Source of the DNA: an uncultured Planctomycetaceae bacterium
GTDB lineage: Bacteria; Planctomycetota; Planctomycetia; Pirellulales; Lacipirellulaceae
DNA: 13,498 nucleotides
Direction of reading: 5' to 3'
Assembly (NCBI GenBank): GCA_937860165.1
Contig: CALMBE010000437.1
Coordinates: forward strand, 1 to 13,498
Numbering within the stretch: the stretch's first letter is position 1; every line of letters starts with the position of its first letter. The notes under the pieces are model-generated. The model saw only the letters and a list, made by a program, of their open reading frames with translations. It had not been told where the DNA came from and made no database searches. Of the stretch, positions 1 to 7,006 are shown piece by piece. The position numbers and the translations under genes are program-made.

Positions 1-207
1 CGGATAGCTCCCGAAAAGTGGGCGGTGACAGCGGAGAACGCCGCGAATGGAAAAAACTCGGGATTTCCCGAATCCGATCGACCCGCTTCGCCGTAACGAC
101 TTTTAGAGAGACTGAAACCGGTCGATGAGCGAGCAGCGGGTATAACCGTTCGAGCAATGGCCCTACGCCCGGCTGATTTCTAGGGCAATTATCCATTACC
201 ATCAACA
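1..207. other. Left-edge non-coding stretch, nothing recognised
   Basis: No gene is supported here. A 65-codon frame is open on the minus strand from 196 to the window edge, but its translation is proline/arginine-rich and matches no family I recognise. A short stem, TCGGGA-TT-TCCCGA, lies near 58-71 and is not followed by a T-run. The stretch should contain the promoter of the sigma-factor operon, but no convincing -35/-10 pair or ECF-type GGAAC element was seen. Confidence 0.4.
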
Positions 208-924
208 ATGTCTAGCCAATACTCGCTAACAGTTCGAGCACCTAGCCGAGACAGGCCTTTACCGACGTCGATGAAAGCAGTCCCAACTCAAATCGCGGAA
301 GTGACACATGGAGGCTTGGGGGTCGTCGCCATCGTCTTCTTTCTCGTGGGGTTTCTGTGCGCGTCTGTCGCGCAGTTTGGCATCGACCGCTATGTTTCCC
401 TTTCCCAGGATAACTCTCCTGAAGTACTTCAAGTCGCAGCAGACCCAGTCGAAAAAGAACTGATTCATCCGAATCCAGAATTGACTCCCAAGGAAGTGGT
501 TGAAATCCAATTGGCAGGCTTGGCCGACGCCCACTCGGCGAACGGGGTCGAGCAATGTTTCTTGTTCGCTTCACCGGGCAACAAACTAACGACTGGACCG
601 TTAAATCGTTTTGCCGCTATGGTTGTGCAGCCACCCTTTGCTGTGATGTCGAAGCAAGTGTCAACTCTAATTGGCGACCCAGTGATCGAGGGTGAAGAAG
701 CCATGGTGATGGTTTCCATGCTAGATGAAGCGGATGAGGTCCATGTCTTTGAATTTCATCTGGCCAAGCAATCTGAAAAGGAAGTTCGAGACTGTTGGAT
801 GACCAACGGCGTGTTGCCTCTGGGCCAATTCGCGTCACCCAGCGTGCCCACAATTCCCGCGACCGACAAGGAAGTGTTTCAAGAAGTCAATGCGACGGTC
901 CATCTGATTGCCCGGATGGAATGA
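208..924 (+). CDS. Single-pass membrane protein with DUF4864-like domain
   Basis: This 238-residue protein has a cytoplasmic-looking N-terminus of about 35 residues and one strongly hydrophobic segment at about 36-57 (GGLGVVAIVFFLVGFLC). A soluble domain at about 93-203 would then lie outside the membrane. That domain resembles DUF4864: a helix with QLAGLADAHSANGV, the FASPGNK turn at 120-126, RFAAMV at 134-139, and a closing CWMTNGV at 196-202. The molecular role of DUF4864 is unknown, so no function is assigned. Its stop codon overlaps the start of the sigma-factor gene (ATGA at 921-924), which suggests translational coupling and possibly a role in the same signalling unit. The start at 208 has no clear ribosome binding site, and ATG 271 (residue 22) is a possible alternative that keeps the membrane segment. 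Family assignment is from memory of the motif pattern, without a search. Confidence 0.72.
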   Translation: MSSQYSLTVRAPSRDRPLPTSMKAVPTQIAEVTHGGLGVVAIVFFLVGFLCASVAQFGIDRYVSLSQDNSPEVLQVAADPVEKELIHPNPELTPKEVVEIQLAGLADAHSANGVEQCFLFASPGNKLTTGPLNRFAAMVVQPPFAVMSKQVSTLIGDPVIEGEEAMVMVSMLDEADEVHVFEFHLAKQSEKEVRDCWMTNGVLPLGQFASPSVPTIPATDKEVFQEVNATVHLIARME

Positions 925-1553
925 TTATGGAGAGTCCAGTTCCATCTCCGGAATCCACCGACGAAGACGATCCGTCAACGACGCAATCGGAGGACGAAGT
1001 GCGATGGATGGCAGAACTCGCCGAGGGGAGCGAAGACGCATTTGTCAAATTGTATCGAAGTCTTTCCGGACGCGTGTTCGCCGTATGCATGCGGATCCTC
1101 CATGATCGGCAAGGTGCGGAAGATGTTTGCGCCGAAGTGTTTTTCGAACTCTGGCGTCACCCGGAACGGTACGATGCTTCGCGGAGTAGTCCGCACACGT
1201 ATTTGTTTCTGGTAGCCAGAAGTCGGGCAATCGATCGACTGAGACATTATGAGAGAAGAGGAATAGGAGATAACTCCGGCGCGGAAATGCTTCCTGAGTT
1301 TCCCACCCTTGATCCGAGGAGCCATCCCGAGACAATTGCAAATCGTCGGGAAGAAAAGGCGATCGTGCAGTCCGCTCTTAAAGGACTCGATGAAAATCAA
1401 CGCTCTGTACTGGAGTTAGCATTTTTTGAAGGGCTCAGCCATCAGCAAATCGCAGATCGACTGGACACACCGTTGGGTACGGTGAAGACCAGAGTCCGCC
1501 AGGGTTTGATACTTTTACGTACTCGCTTAGCCGCTCTATTGTCGACCAAATAA
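921..1553 (+). CDS. ECF-family RNA polymerase sigma factor
   Basis: This 210-residue sigma-70 factor of the extracytoplasmic-function class directs RNA polymerase to a dedicated set of promoters. Region 2 spans about 41-112, with the core-binding part at DRQGAEDVCAEVFFELW and the -10 reading part at HTYLFLVARSRAIDRLR. Region 4 spans about 150-203, with LDENQRSVLELAFFEGLS leading into the helix-turn-helix QQIADRLDTPLGTVKTRV. Regions 1 and 3 are absent, as expected. The first roughly 30 residues are acidic and serine-rich. The frame is open upstream to an ATG at 795, but that would overlap the previous gene by 130 bases. ATG 921 (overlapping the upstream stop as ATGA) or ATG 927 is far more likely. 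The adjacent RskA-like gene is its probable anti-sigma partner, pointing to control by an envelope or redox signal. Target genes cannot be seen from here. Confidence 0.93.
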   Translation: MIMESPVPSPESTDEDDPSTTQSEDEVRWMAELAEGSEDAFVKLYRSLSGRVFAVCMRILHDRQGAEDVCAEVFFELWRHPERYDASRSSPHTYLFLVARSRAIDRLRHYERRGIGDNSGAEMLPEFPTLDPRSHPETIANRREEKAIVQSALKGLDENQRSVLELAFFEGLSHQQIADRLDTPLGTVKTRVRQGLILLRTRLAALLSTK

Positions 1554-1558
1554 TTGCC

Positions 1559-2392
1559 ATGAAGTGCGAAGAACTTACCGATCTGATTCACGAACATGCC
1601 TTGGGGCAGCTTGAGCCAGTTCGCGCGCATGAATTGCAGGAACATCTCGCCACGGGTTGTGCTGTTTGTCTGCGCGCTCTGAGAGAAAGCCGCGAAGCCT
1701 GGTGCCTCTTGGCCGCTGAATTGGAGCCTACTGCTCCCCCCCCCGAAATGGAAGAGAAACTGCTCTCCTGGATTCGCACTGAGAAAAAGATTTTGCAGGA
1801 GCGGAGTTCGCGTGACCCATCTCAGCTTTCTCAAACTTCAACGGCTGCTGTTCGCAAGAGTCGCGTGATCGGCTTGGTTCTGGCGGCATCGCTGCTGGGG
1901 GTGATTACCTCGGTGGCAACTTGGCGATTCCTGCCCGCAAGCGATCGTCCCCTGGGAGGATTGGGGGGCCCTGCCGATCATTTGACTTGGGGCGATCCCA
2001 GAGCGAACCAATCGGAGAGCCGATTCACACAAGTTGCCCTGGAGCAGATTCCCCAACGGGCGGGAGTTCACTTGGCCGTGATTGGTCACCCGAGGACTTC
2101 CGAGTGGCATGTCTTCTGCATGGGACTTCCCACTCCCGTGAGAGATGTTACCTGCAAGCTGTGGATGGAAACGAGCGCTGGCGAAATCCTCTCGGGAACG
2201 GTATTGACGGTCGATACCCAGGGGACGGCAAGTGCGGTTGTCAAGTTGCCTGCAGATATTTCTCAGCTTGCCGGGCTGAAAATCACGGTTGAGCAGAACG
2301 CTGAAGCCGAAGAACCTTCCGATCAGGTGCTGCTACGGGCTAACTTCCGTCAGCAGAAACCCGCCGCAGTGGATGTGCCAACCGCGCGATAA
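1559..2392 (+). CDS. Membrane-anchored zinc-binding anti-sigma factor, RskA-like
   Basis: This 277-residue protein should hold the upstream sigma factor inactive at the membrane. The N-terminal part has a ZAS-like zinc site with H29, C34 and C37 (HLATGCAVC). A linker follows, then a single membrane segment at about 103-125 (VIGLVLAASLLGVITSVATW). The extracytoplasmic part at about 160-265 resembles the RskA C-terminal domain: CKLWMETSAGEILSGTVL, a DTQGTASAVVKLP stretch, then LKITVEQNAEAEEPSDQVLL, matching the family pattern of a substrate-binding-like beta domain ending in VTvE.. and P(T/S)... Only 5 bases separate it from the sigma gene, so the two are almost surely co-transcribed. Codons 60-62 are CCC CCC CCC, a run of 9 C at 1736-1744 between the zinc domain and the membrane helix. 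Slippage there would remove the membrane anchor. No clear ribosome binding site is seen. Confidence 0.88.
   Translation: MKCEELTDLIHEHALGQLEPVRAHELQEHLATGCAVCLRALRESREAWCLLAAELEPTAPPPEMEEKLLSWIRTEKKILQERSSRDPSQLSQTSTAAVRKSRVIGLVLAASLLGVITSVATWRFLPASDRPLGGLGGPADHLTWGDPRANQSESRFTQVALEQIPQRAGVHLAVIGHPRTSEWHVFCMGLPTPVRDVTCKLWMETSAGEILSGTVLTVDTQGTASAVVKLPADISQLAGLKITVEQNAEAEEPSDQVLLRANFRQQKPAAVDVPTAR
1736..1744 (+). repeat. Nine-base poly-C tract inside the anti-sigma gene
   Basis: A run of nine C residues encodes three prolines (60-62) of the anti-sigma factor. It lies before the membrane-segment codons, so a one-base slip would give a truncated, soluble zinc-domain fragment. Whether it varies in length is unknown. 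Confidence 0.9.
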
Positions 2393-2408
2393 GCATTAGA
2401 CTTGCAGC

Positions 2409-3098
2409 ATGCAAGTTCCCAGCTATTGTCGTCCGGCAGCGTTCAAATTGTTTTGCAGTTCGTTGGAAAACATTGAATCGAGTCGGGGCCTCTTGCGCGC
2501 TGCGTTTGCAATTTCGCTTCACGAGCGTCCCACTGCTGATTTGTCCGCGACCGAGGCGATCCTCGAGAACCTTTCTTCGACCGTCAAGAGTCGCGTTCAA
2601 TCACTTCATGCCGATGCAGTTTTAGCACATCTCCACGATGTACTGTTCGATGTCTATGCACTCCGAGGAAATGTTGACGACTATTACAATCCCGCTAACA
2701 GCTACCTGCCCGATGTCTTGCAGACGCGTCAAGGTTTGCCGATCGCGCTGGTGTTGATTTACAAATGCGTGGCAGAACCGCTGGGTCTGAGAGTGTACGG
2801 CATCAATGCACCTGGGCATTTCTTGGCCGAGGTCGAGATCCCGGGGCGCACGGCAACGAACCCGATGTTCGTCGATCCCTTTTTCGGCGGTGTCCTGCTC
2901 ACACCAGCGGAGGCCCACCTGCGGATTCGCCAGACCACCGGCCTGGTCCCAGCGCCCTCTCCAAAGCCGCTTGCGCGTGCGAGCCACAAACAGTGGCTCG
3001 CACGCATGCTCATCAATCTGCAAGCGGCGTTCTCTTTTTCGGGACAAGATCGCAGTGTCTTAGCAATGCAAGAATTCTTTGCCCAATTAGACGGTTGA
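2409..3098 (+). CDS. SirB1-family transglutaminase-like protein (Transglut_core2)
   Basis: This 229-residue protein carries the SirB1 / Transglut_core2 signature. LHDVLFDVYALRGNVDDYYNPANS covers about 75-98, followed by LPDVLQTRQGLPIALVLIY (100-118), APGHFLAEV (134-142) and FVDPFFGGVLLTPAEAH (154-170). His137 and Asp156 fit the His and Asp positions of the papain-like fold. No Cys sits at the usual nucleophile position, where the family has the R-x-G-x-P stretch, so catalysis as a transglutaminase is doubtful. The C-terminus (LARMLINLQAAFSFSGQD) looks like the first helix of the TPR tail found in longer relatives and then ends, so this is a short form. Its role in the cell is unknown. It starts 16 bases after the anti-sigma stop and may belong to the same transcript, though no ribosome binding site is obvious. 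Confidence 0.85.
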   Translation: MQVPSYCRPAAFKLFCSSLENIESSRGLLRAAFAISLHERPTADLSATEAILENLSSTVKSRVQSLHADAVLAHLHDVLFDVYALRGNVDDYYNPANSYLPDVLQTRQGLPIALVLIYKCVAEPLGLRVYGINAPGHFLAEVEIPGRTATNPMFVDPFFGGVLLTPAEAHLRIRQTTGLVPAPSPKPLARASHKQWLARMLINLQAAFSFSGQDRSVLAMQEFFAQLDG

Positions 3099-3174
3099 TT
3101 CGCCGCCGCCGAAGCAATGCGATAGAATCAAACTGTTGCGGGGGTTGTGATAGGAGAACTACAAAGTCCTTCAG

Positions 3175-3271
3175 ATTGTAGTAGGCACACTCCGTGTGCC
3201 GTTACGGTCCTGCCAAGACGCTGTGCTTTTCACAAGTGCGGCTACGGCACGCGGAGCGGGCCTGCTACAAT
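3175..3271. repeat. Palindromic REP/MITE-like intergenic element, 97 bp
   Basis: Two 28-base arms, 3175-3202 and 3244-3271, are imperfect inverted repeats matching at 24 of 28 positions when aligned by eye. The left arm contains a tight hairpin, GGCACAC-TCC-GTGTGCC (3184-3200). A 41-base centre separates the arms and holds no gene. The element fills most of the gap between the SirB1-like gene and the metalloprotease. The arms share a GTAG...TCC...CCGT layout with the element at 5318-5389, which suggests one broad family. A multi-copy non-autonomous repeat is likely, but copy number cannot be judged from one window. Confidence 0.75.
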
Positions 3272-3320
3272 AAACACACTTTGCAGCTCTCCACGAGGGT
3301 TGTGAACATGACTTTTTAGT

Positions 3321-3324
3321 GGAG
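3321..3324 (+). promoter_or_regulatory. Ribosome binding site supporting a GTG start
   Basis: GGAG lies 10 bases before GTG 3335 and supports that non-ATG start for the secreted metalloprotease. TTG 3338 directly after it is a less likely alternative. Confidence 0.5.
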
Positions 3325-3334
3325 TTGCATAATC

Positions 3335-5155
3335 GTGTTGTCGCCAAGGAACAAGAGATTCATTCGCATTTCGCGCTGCTTGGCGGCTATGCTCAGTTGG
3401 ACCTGTTTGCAATCGGCGCTTGTAGCGGAAGTGGCGATCCTGGCCAATCGAACCAAGGCGCAGATTACTGTTGAAATTGTGCTGGCTGCGCAGCCGTTAA
3501 TGACCCTCACGATTCCCGCGGCAGAATTACGTCCGGTGTTTTTTGAACACTCTGCCGAAGTGCGTTTCGGAACGCAGTTTGCTCCGCGCTCGTTTCGCCT
3601 TGACTCGGGATCGGCCTACTTCTTCAGACTGTCCTCTGACAATCAAGGTCTCGATCTCGAAAAAATTGGCCTTGGTCAAAGTGATCTGATTGCCAAAGCT
3701 CCTGCGCCGCTAGTTCCCGGAAGTGTGGCTAAAGCGACAACGGCTTCGATACCGGTCTTGCTGGCAGTCGACGAAAACGAACCCACGCATCGGTCCATCT
3801 GGGAAGCCCGGCTGCGAACGCGATTGCAGGCGGCCTCGGAAGTCCTGGAACAAAACTGTGGTGCGAAGTTTAAGGTTGTCGGTATTCAGACTTGGAATTC
3901 CGACGAGCACATCCGAGATTTTCGCTTGTCGCTGCTCGAATTTGAACACGAAGTTCCACCGGATTCTGCGCAGTTAGTCATTGGATTCAGCAGCCAATAC
4001 GAAATCGCTACGGGGAGAATCCATCTCGGTGGCAGTCGGGGGACCTTGATACCACACATCTTGCTCAAGGAGCGTGCCTTGCAGGTGCATGAACCCGAGC
4101 GATTGGAACTGTTAGTTCATGAACTAGGACACTTTCTCGGTGCCGCCCACAGCCCCGAACCCGATAGTGTCATGCGACCGTTGCTCACTGCGGGACCCTT
4201 GCGTGCAGCGCGAGCGCGGATTCGGTTTGACCCGGTGAACGCGCTGTTGATGTCGCTGCTGGTCGATGAGATGCGCGCAAAACCGATTCGACATTTTGGC
4301 GATGTCTCTTTTCCGACTAAGCAGCGGATGGCGGAGATCTATGAAGTCTTGCAGGCGGCGCTTCCCAACGACCCTGCCGCCGCCCAACTCCAACAACTCG
4401 TCGGCAATTCGCACTCCCGCGATTTGGTGCAAGATGTGCGTGAAGTTCTCAGGCAACTCACGCGGTTCGCAAAACTTGAACAGGGACGACGACAAGCTGC
4501 CGATGCCGAGGCACATGGTGTAGACACATTAGAACCCGCCGGTGACGATTTGACTTCCAAATACGTCCGCGAAGCGGCAGCCATTTCCGCCGAATTCGAT
4601 TCCCCCGACGCGGCTAAGGCGATGATTCTCGCCTTGGGAATCTTTGTCGATGATGGAGCCACGCTCAGAACATTTCCTGCTACGAAGACCTTTGTGCTGC
4701 AGGCAGAAGCAGAGTCCGAGCGAGAAGCCCGCTTGCAGGTTCTCGGCGAACCCACCATGCGAGGGAGGTCCGACTTAGTAAGACACTTTTTTGTGTCGGG
4801 GCATCTGTTGCTCACAATGGGAAGCGCAGCGACGCGCGGGATTGGGATTGCCAAGGAAGTGATCGATTCCAATGGAGGGAGTGGGTTTAGCTTTGCGGAT
4901 ATGGCTGCCAATCGCGCGGGGATCGCGTTCGCGGAAAAAACTGTGGAAGGGAAATTTCCCCTGGATCAACTAGCGCGGGGCTTCTCCGTGGATAAATTTC
5001 TGCCCGAGGTTGCTGACCTCGAAGAGGGACTTTCGTCGGAAAAATTCCGCGCGAGCTTTGGGGGAACCGATACCGCGGCGTTCGATGCCCAGATGGAGCA
5101 AATCGAACAGCGCATCTTGGACCTGCCGGTTTATCGCGTTGCTCCAGTTCAGTAA
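3335..5155 (+). CDS. Secreted metzincin (matrixin-like) zinc metalloprotease
   Basis: This 606-residue protein begins at a GTG with a GGAG ribosome binding site 10 bases upstream. The N-terminus is a signal peptide: basic residues (RNKRFIRISR), a hydrophobic core at about 15-30, and probable cleavage near Ala28 or Ala31. The zinc site is the metzincin motif HELGHFLGAAH (His262, Glu263, His266, His272). Met280 in SPEPDSVMRP sits at matrixin-like spacing for the Met-turn, so peptidase activity outside the cytoplasm is likely. The region before it (about 135-255) would form the N-terminal half of the protease domain. Residues 32-130 form a separate beta-rich stretch. The C-terminal 300 residues are mostly helical and match nothing I recognise, which is unusually long for a simple matrixin. 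It is monocistronic, with large gaps on both sides. Substrate and role are unknown. Confidence 0.83.
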   Translation: MLSPRNKRFIRISRCLAAMLSWTCLQSALVAEVAILANRTKAQITVEIVLAAQPLMTLTIPAAELRPVFFEHSAEVRFGTQFAPRSFRLDSGSAYFFRLSSDNQGLDLEKIGLGQSDLIAKAPAPLVPGSVAKATTASIPVLLAVDENEPTHRSIWEARLRTRLQAASEVLEQNCGAKFKVVGIQTWNSDEHIRDFRLSLLEFEHEVPPDSAQLVIGFSSQYEIATGRIHLGGSRGTLIPHILLKERALQVHEPERLELLVHELGHFLGAAHSPEPDSVMRPLLTAGPLRAARARIRFDPVNALLMSLLVDEMRAKPIRHFGDVSFPTKQRMAEIYEVLQAALPNDPAAAQLQQLVGNSHSRDLVQDVREVLRQLTRFAKLEQGRRQAADAEAHGVDTLEPAGDDLTSKYVREAAAISAEFDSPDAAKAMILALGIFVDDGATLRTFPATKTFVLQAEAESEREARLQVLGEPTMRGRSDLVRHFFVSGHLLLTMGSAATRGIGIAKEVIDSNGGSGFSFADMAANRAGIAFAEKTVEGKFPLDQLARGFSVDKFLPEVADLEEGLSSEKFRASFGGTDTAAFDAQMEQIEQRILDLPVYRVAPVQ

Positions 5156-5217
5156 CGTGCATGCCCGACGATTCCAGGGCCGATCAAGTTTTGCAAATTG
5201 TTATAGGGATAAAGCTG

Positions 5218-5246
5218 ATCCCGGGCAAGCTCTGCGCGGGAATGAC
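5218..5246. repeat. Degenerate half-copy of the GTCATTCCCGC repeat
   Basis: CTGCGCGGGAATGAC at 5232-5246 is the exact reverse complement of 15 bases of the hairpin at 6896-6910. The other arm is changed to ATCCCGGGCAAG, so only a weaker stem can form. The two copies lie on either side of the phosphofructokinase gene in opposite orientation. Confidence 0.6.
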
Positions 5247-5317
5247 AGATAAGCCAAACCGAAGCTGATCAGGCCTGACGGCAATTCACGGTACAGGGAG
5301 ATTTAGTTGTCGAACGC

Positions 5318-5389
5318 TTTCGTAGCGGTGGCTTCCAGCCGCCGTAGAATGGAAAACCTTAACGGCACCAGGAAGCCACTGCAACGAAA
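5318..5389. repeat. Palindromic REP/MITE-like intergenic element, 72 bp
   Basis: Arms 5318-5345 and 5362-5389 form an imperfect inverted repeat matching at about 23 of 28 positions by eye, around a 16-base centre. The arms contain GTGGCTTCC and its complement GGAAGCCAC. The outer layout (GTAGC...TTCC...GCCGT) resembles the element at 3175-3271. It contains no gene and has no T-run that would mark an intrinsic terminator. Confidence 0.72.
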
Positions 5390-5527
5390 CGGACCCACTA
5401 CCCGCGATTCAAGGGCAATTGCTGACACTAACTCTGACCGCTAAAATGACGGATTCTGTCAACTTTGCGATCCCCGGAATAGGCGATCCGGCGGAACGAA
5501 GTGACCGGTCGATTTGTAGAAAGTACC

Positions 5528-5534
5528 AAGGAAG
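5528..5534 (+). promoter_or_regulatory. Ribosome binding site fixing the phosphofructokinase start
   Basis: AAGGAAG ends 9 bases before ATG 5544 and touches the alternative TTG at 5535, which therefore cannot be served by it. This favours ATG 5544. Confidence 0.65.
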
Positions 5535-5543
5535 TTGTCGCTT

Positions 5544-6848
5544 ATGAGCCGTCAGAGGAATTTGGTTGTTGCCCAGAGCGGAGGTCCTAGCTGTGTCATC
5601 AACAGCACCCTGCAAGGAATTGTCGAAGCTGCCCGCGATTCGCAAGCGGTTGGTTCCGTCTTCGGTGGACACCACGGAATCGAAGGAGTTCTCAAAGAGG
5701 AATTGATCGATCTCTCGAGGCAGTCTCCCGATGAAATTGCCTTACTAAGGTACACTCCTGCCGCTGGTTCCATCGGCACTTGTCGGTACAAGCTCAAGAG
5801 TTGGCAGAACGAAGATATCGATCGCATCATCGAAATCTTCAAGGCGCACGATGTGGGATACTTTCTCTACATTGGTGGGAACGATTCCATGGACACCGCC
5901 AACAAAGTTGCCGCCCTGGCGCAAGCGCGCGGGCTCGATCTCGTTGGCGTGGGAGTTCCTAAGACAATCGACAACGACATCGGCGACAGCGAGTTCAAAC
6001 TTATCGATCACACGCCTGGTTACGGATCGTGTGCCAAGTACTGGATGCACCTGGTTCAAAACGCCAACGAAGAGAACGCGGGTTCCTCGCCTGCCGATCC
6101 GGTTTTGGTGTTGCAGGCGATGGGTCGCAAGATCGGTTTCATCCCTGCCGCCGCCCGCTTGGCGGATCCCCATCGCGAGATGCCTCTGCAAATCTATCTT
6201 GCCGAGCGCAAGTTCTCCTTGGAGCACATTGCCGACAATGTCAACGATCAACTCAAGCGCGATGGCCGTGTGATGTTGGTGGTGAGCGAAGGGTTAGATG
6301 TCGGAGACTTGGGGGCCGTCAAAGATTCCTTTGGACACACCTCGTTCAGTGCCAGTCAAATCACGGTCGCGCAACTCATTGTAAACTATCTCAATTCCAA
6401 AGGCTTGGCCGCCAAAGGTGCGGCACGCTGCAATGTGTCGGGTACCGATCAGAGGAACTCTATTGGCTACGCCTCGGAGGTCGATCTCGATGAAGCCTAT
6501 CAAGTTGGGGTGAAAGCCCTGGAGTTGGCAGCGGCTGGTGAAAGCGGATATATGTCGACGATTCTCCGCGCGCCGGGTCCCACGTATCGGGTGACCTACG
6601 ACAAAGTGCCGCTACCGGAAGTGGCGAACAGCGAGCGAACATTTCCCGCGAAATGGATTTCGGCCAATGGGCTCGACGTATCCGACGAATTTTTAGCGTA
6701 CTGTCAGCCGTTGGTTGGTGATACGATGATTCGCCTCCCGATGGAAAACGGTCGCCAGCGATTAGCAAGAATCAAGAAAGAATTTGTCAATCAACACCTA
6801 CCCACTTACATCCCGCAAGCCGATCGCAGCAAGGGACCCGGCAAATGA
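5544..6848 (+). CDS. Phosphofructokinase, pyrophosphate-dependent type
   Basis: This 434-residue cytoplasmic enzyme phosphorylates fructose 6-phosphate to fructose 1,6-bisphosphate. The phosphoryl-donor site reads GGNDS (111-115) and the catalytic loop reads PKTIDND (139-145). In ATP enzymes the corresponding positions are Gly104 and Gly124 (E. coli numbering). Here they are Asp and Lys, the pair known to favour pyrophosphate and exclude ATP, so a reversible PPi-dependent reaction (EC 2.7.1.90) is predicted. Other conserved parts are the N-terminal QSGGPSCVINSTLQG, HTPGYGSCAKY (156-166) and QAMGRKIGFIPAAARLA (191-207). Start ATG 5544 is chosen because AAGGAAG ends 9 bases before it, whereas TTG 5535 abuts it. 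Asn113 replaces the usual first Asp of GGDDS, as I recall for clostridial-type PPi enzymes. It heads the carbon-metabolism group. Confidence 0.92.
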   Translation: MSRQRNLVVAQSGGPSCVINSTLQGIVEAARDSQAVGSVFGGHHGIEGVLKEELIDLSRQSPDEIALLRYTPAAGSIGTCRYKLKSWQNEDIDRIIEIFKAHDVGYFLYIGGNDSMDTANKVAALAQARGLDLVGVGVPKTIDNDIGDSEFKLIDHTPGYGSCAKYWMHLVQNANEENAGSSPADPVLVLQAMGRKIGFIPAAARLADPHREMPLQIYLAERKFSLEHIADNVNDQLKRDGRVMLVVSEGLDVGDLGAVKDSFGHTSFSASQITVAQLIVNYLNSKGLAAKGAARCNVSGTDQRNSIGYASEVDLDEAYQVGVKALELAAAGESGYMSTILRAPGPTYRVTYDKVPLPEVANSERTFPAKWISANGLDVSDEFLAYCQPLVGDTMIRLPMENGRQRLARIKKEFVNQHLPTYIPQADRSKGPGK

Positions 6849-6895
6849 TTCTTTGAAGGTATCGGGGAATTAACAATGATAAGATACTCCAAATC

Positions 6896-6921
6896 GTCAT
6901 TCCCGCGCAGGCGGGAATGAC
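6896..6921. repeat. Perfect 11-bp stem hairpin repeat
   Basis: GTCATTCCCGC (6896-6906) and GCGGGAATGAC (6911-6921) form a perfect 11-base-pair stem with a GCAG loop. It lies 47 bases after the phosphofructokinase stop. No T-run follows, so it is a dispersed repeat rather than a classical intrinsic terminator, though it could stabilise or end the upstream transcript. A partial copy in the opposite orientation lies at 5232-5246. Confidence 0.8.
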
Positions 6922-7006
6922 AAACTAATAGCTGGCAAGTGATACAGCAATTCCCGGACACTCTCAATTATTTTCATCCATCACAAGCAAAGCATTCACA
7001 ACATCC

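Larger units (their letters stand above)
5156..5543. other. Gene-free 388-base gap carrying repeats
   Basis: No gene is supported between the metalloprotease and the phosphofructokinase. The gap holds a degenerate copy of a GTCATTCCCGC-type hairpin repeat (about 5218-5246) and a palindromic element (5318-5389). The promoter for the downstream carbon-metabolism genes should lie in about 5390-5527, but no confident -35/-10 pair was found. Confidence 0.6.

Noticed and set aside
1..196. 65-codon frame open to the left edge on the minus strand
   Set aside because: The composition looks unlike a protein, and no family or ribosome binding site is seen. A frame this short can be open by chance.
795..920. 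Upstream ATG start for the sigma factor, adding 42 residues
   Set aside because: It would overlap the preceding gene by 130 bases, and the added residues do not resemble the sigma family. ATGA overlap at 921 is a more usual arrangement.
4339..4911. 190-codon minus-strand frame inside the metalloprotease gene
   Set aside because: It is Ser/Arg/Ala-rich with no domain and lies wholly antisense to a better-supported secreted protein.
5535..5543. TTG start for the phosphofructokinase
   Set aside because: The AAGGAAG ribosome binding site abuts this TTG but is well spaced for ATG 5544, where family similarity also begins.
6896..6921. Intrinsic terminator after the phosphofructokinase gene
   Set aside because: The stem is perfect but no T-run follows, and part of it recurs at 5232-5246. 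A dispersed repeat fits better.
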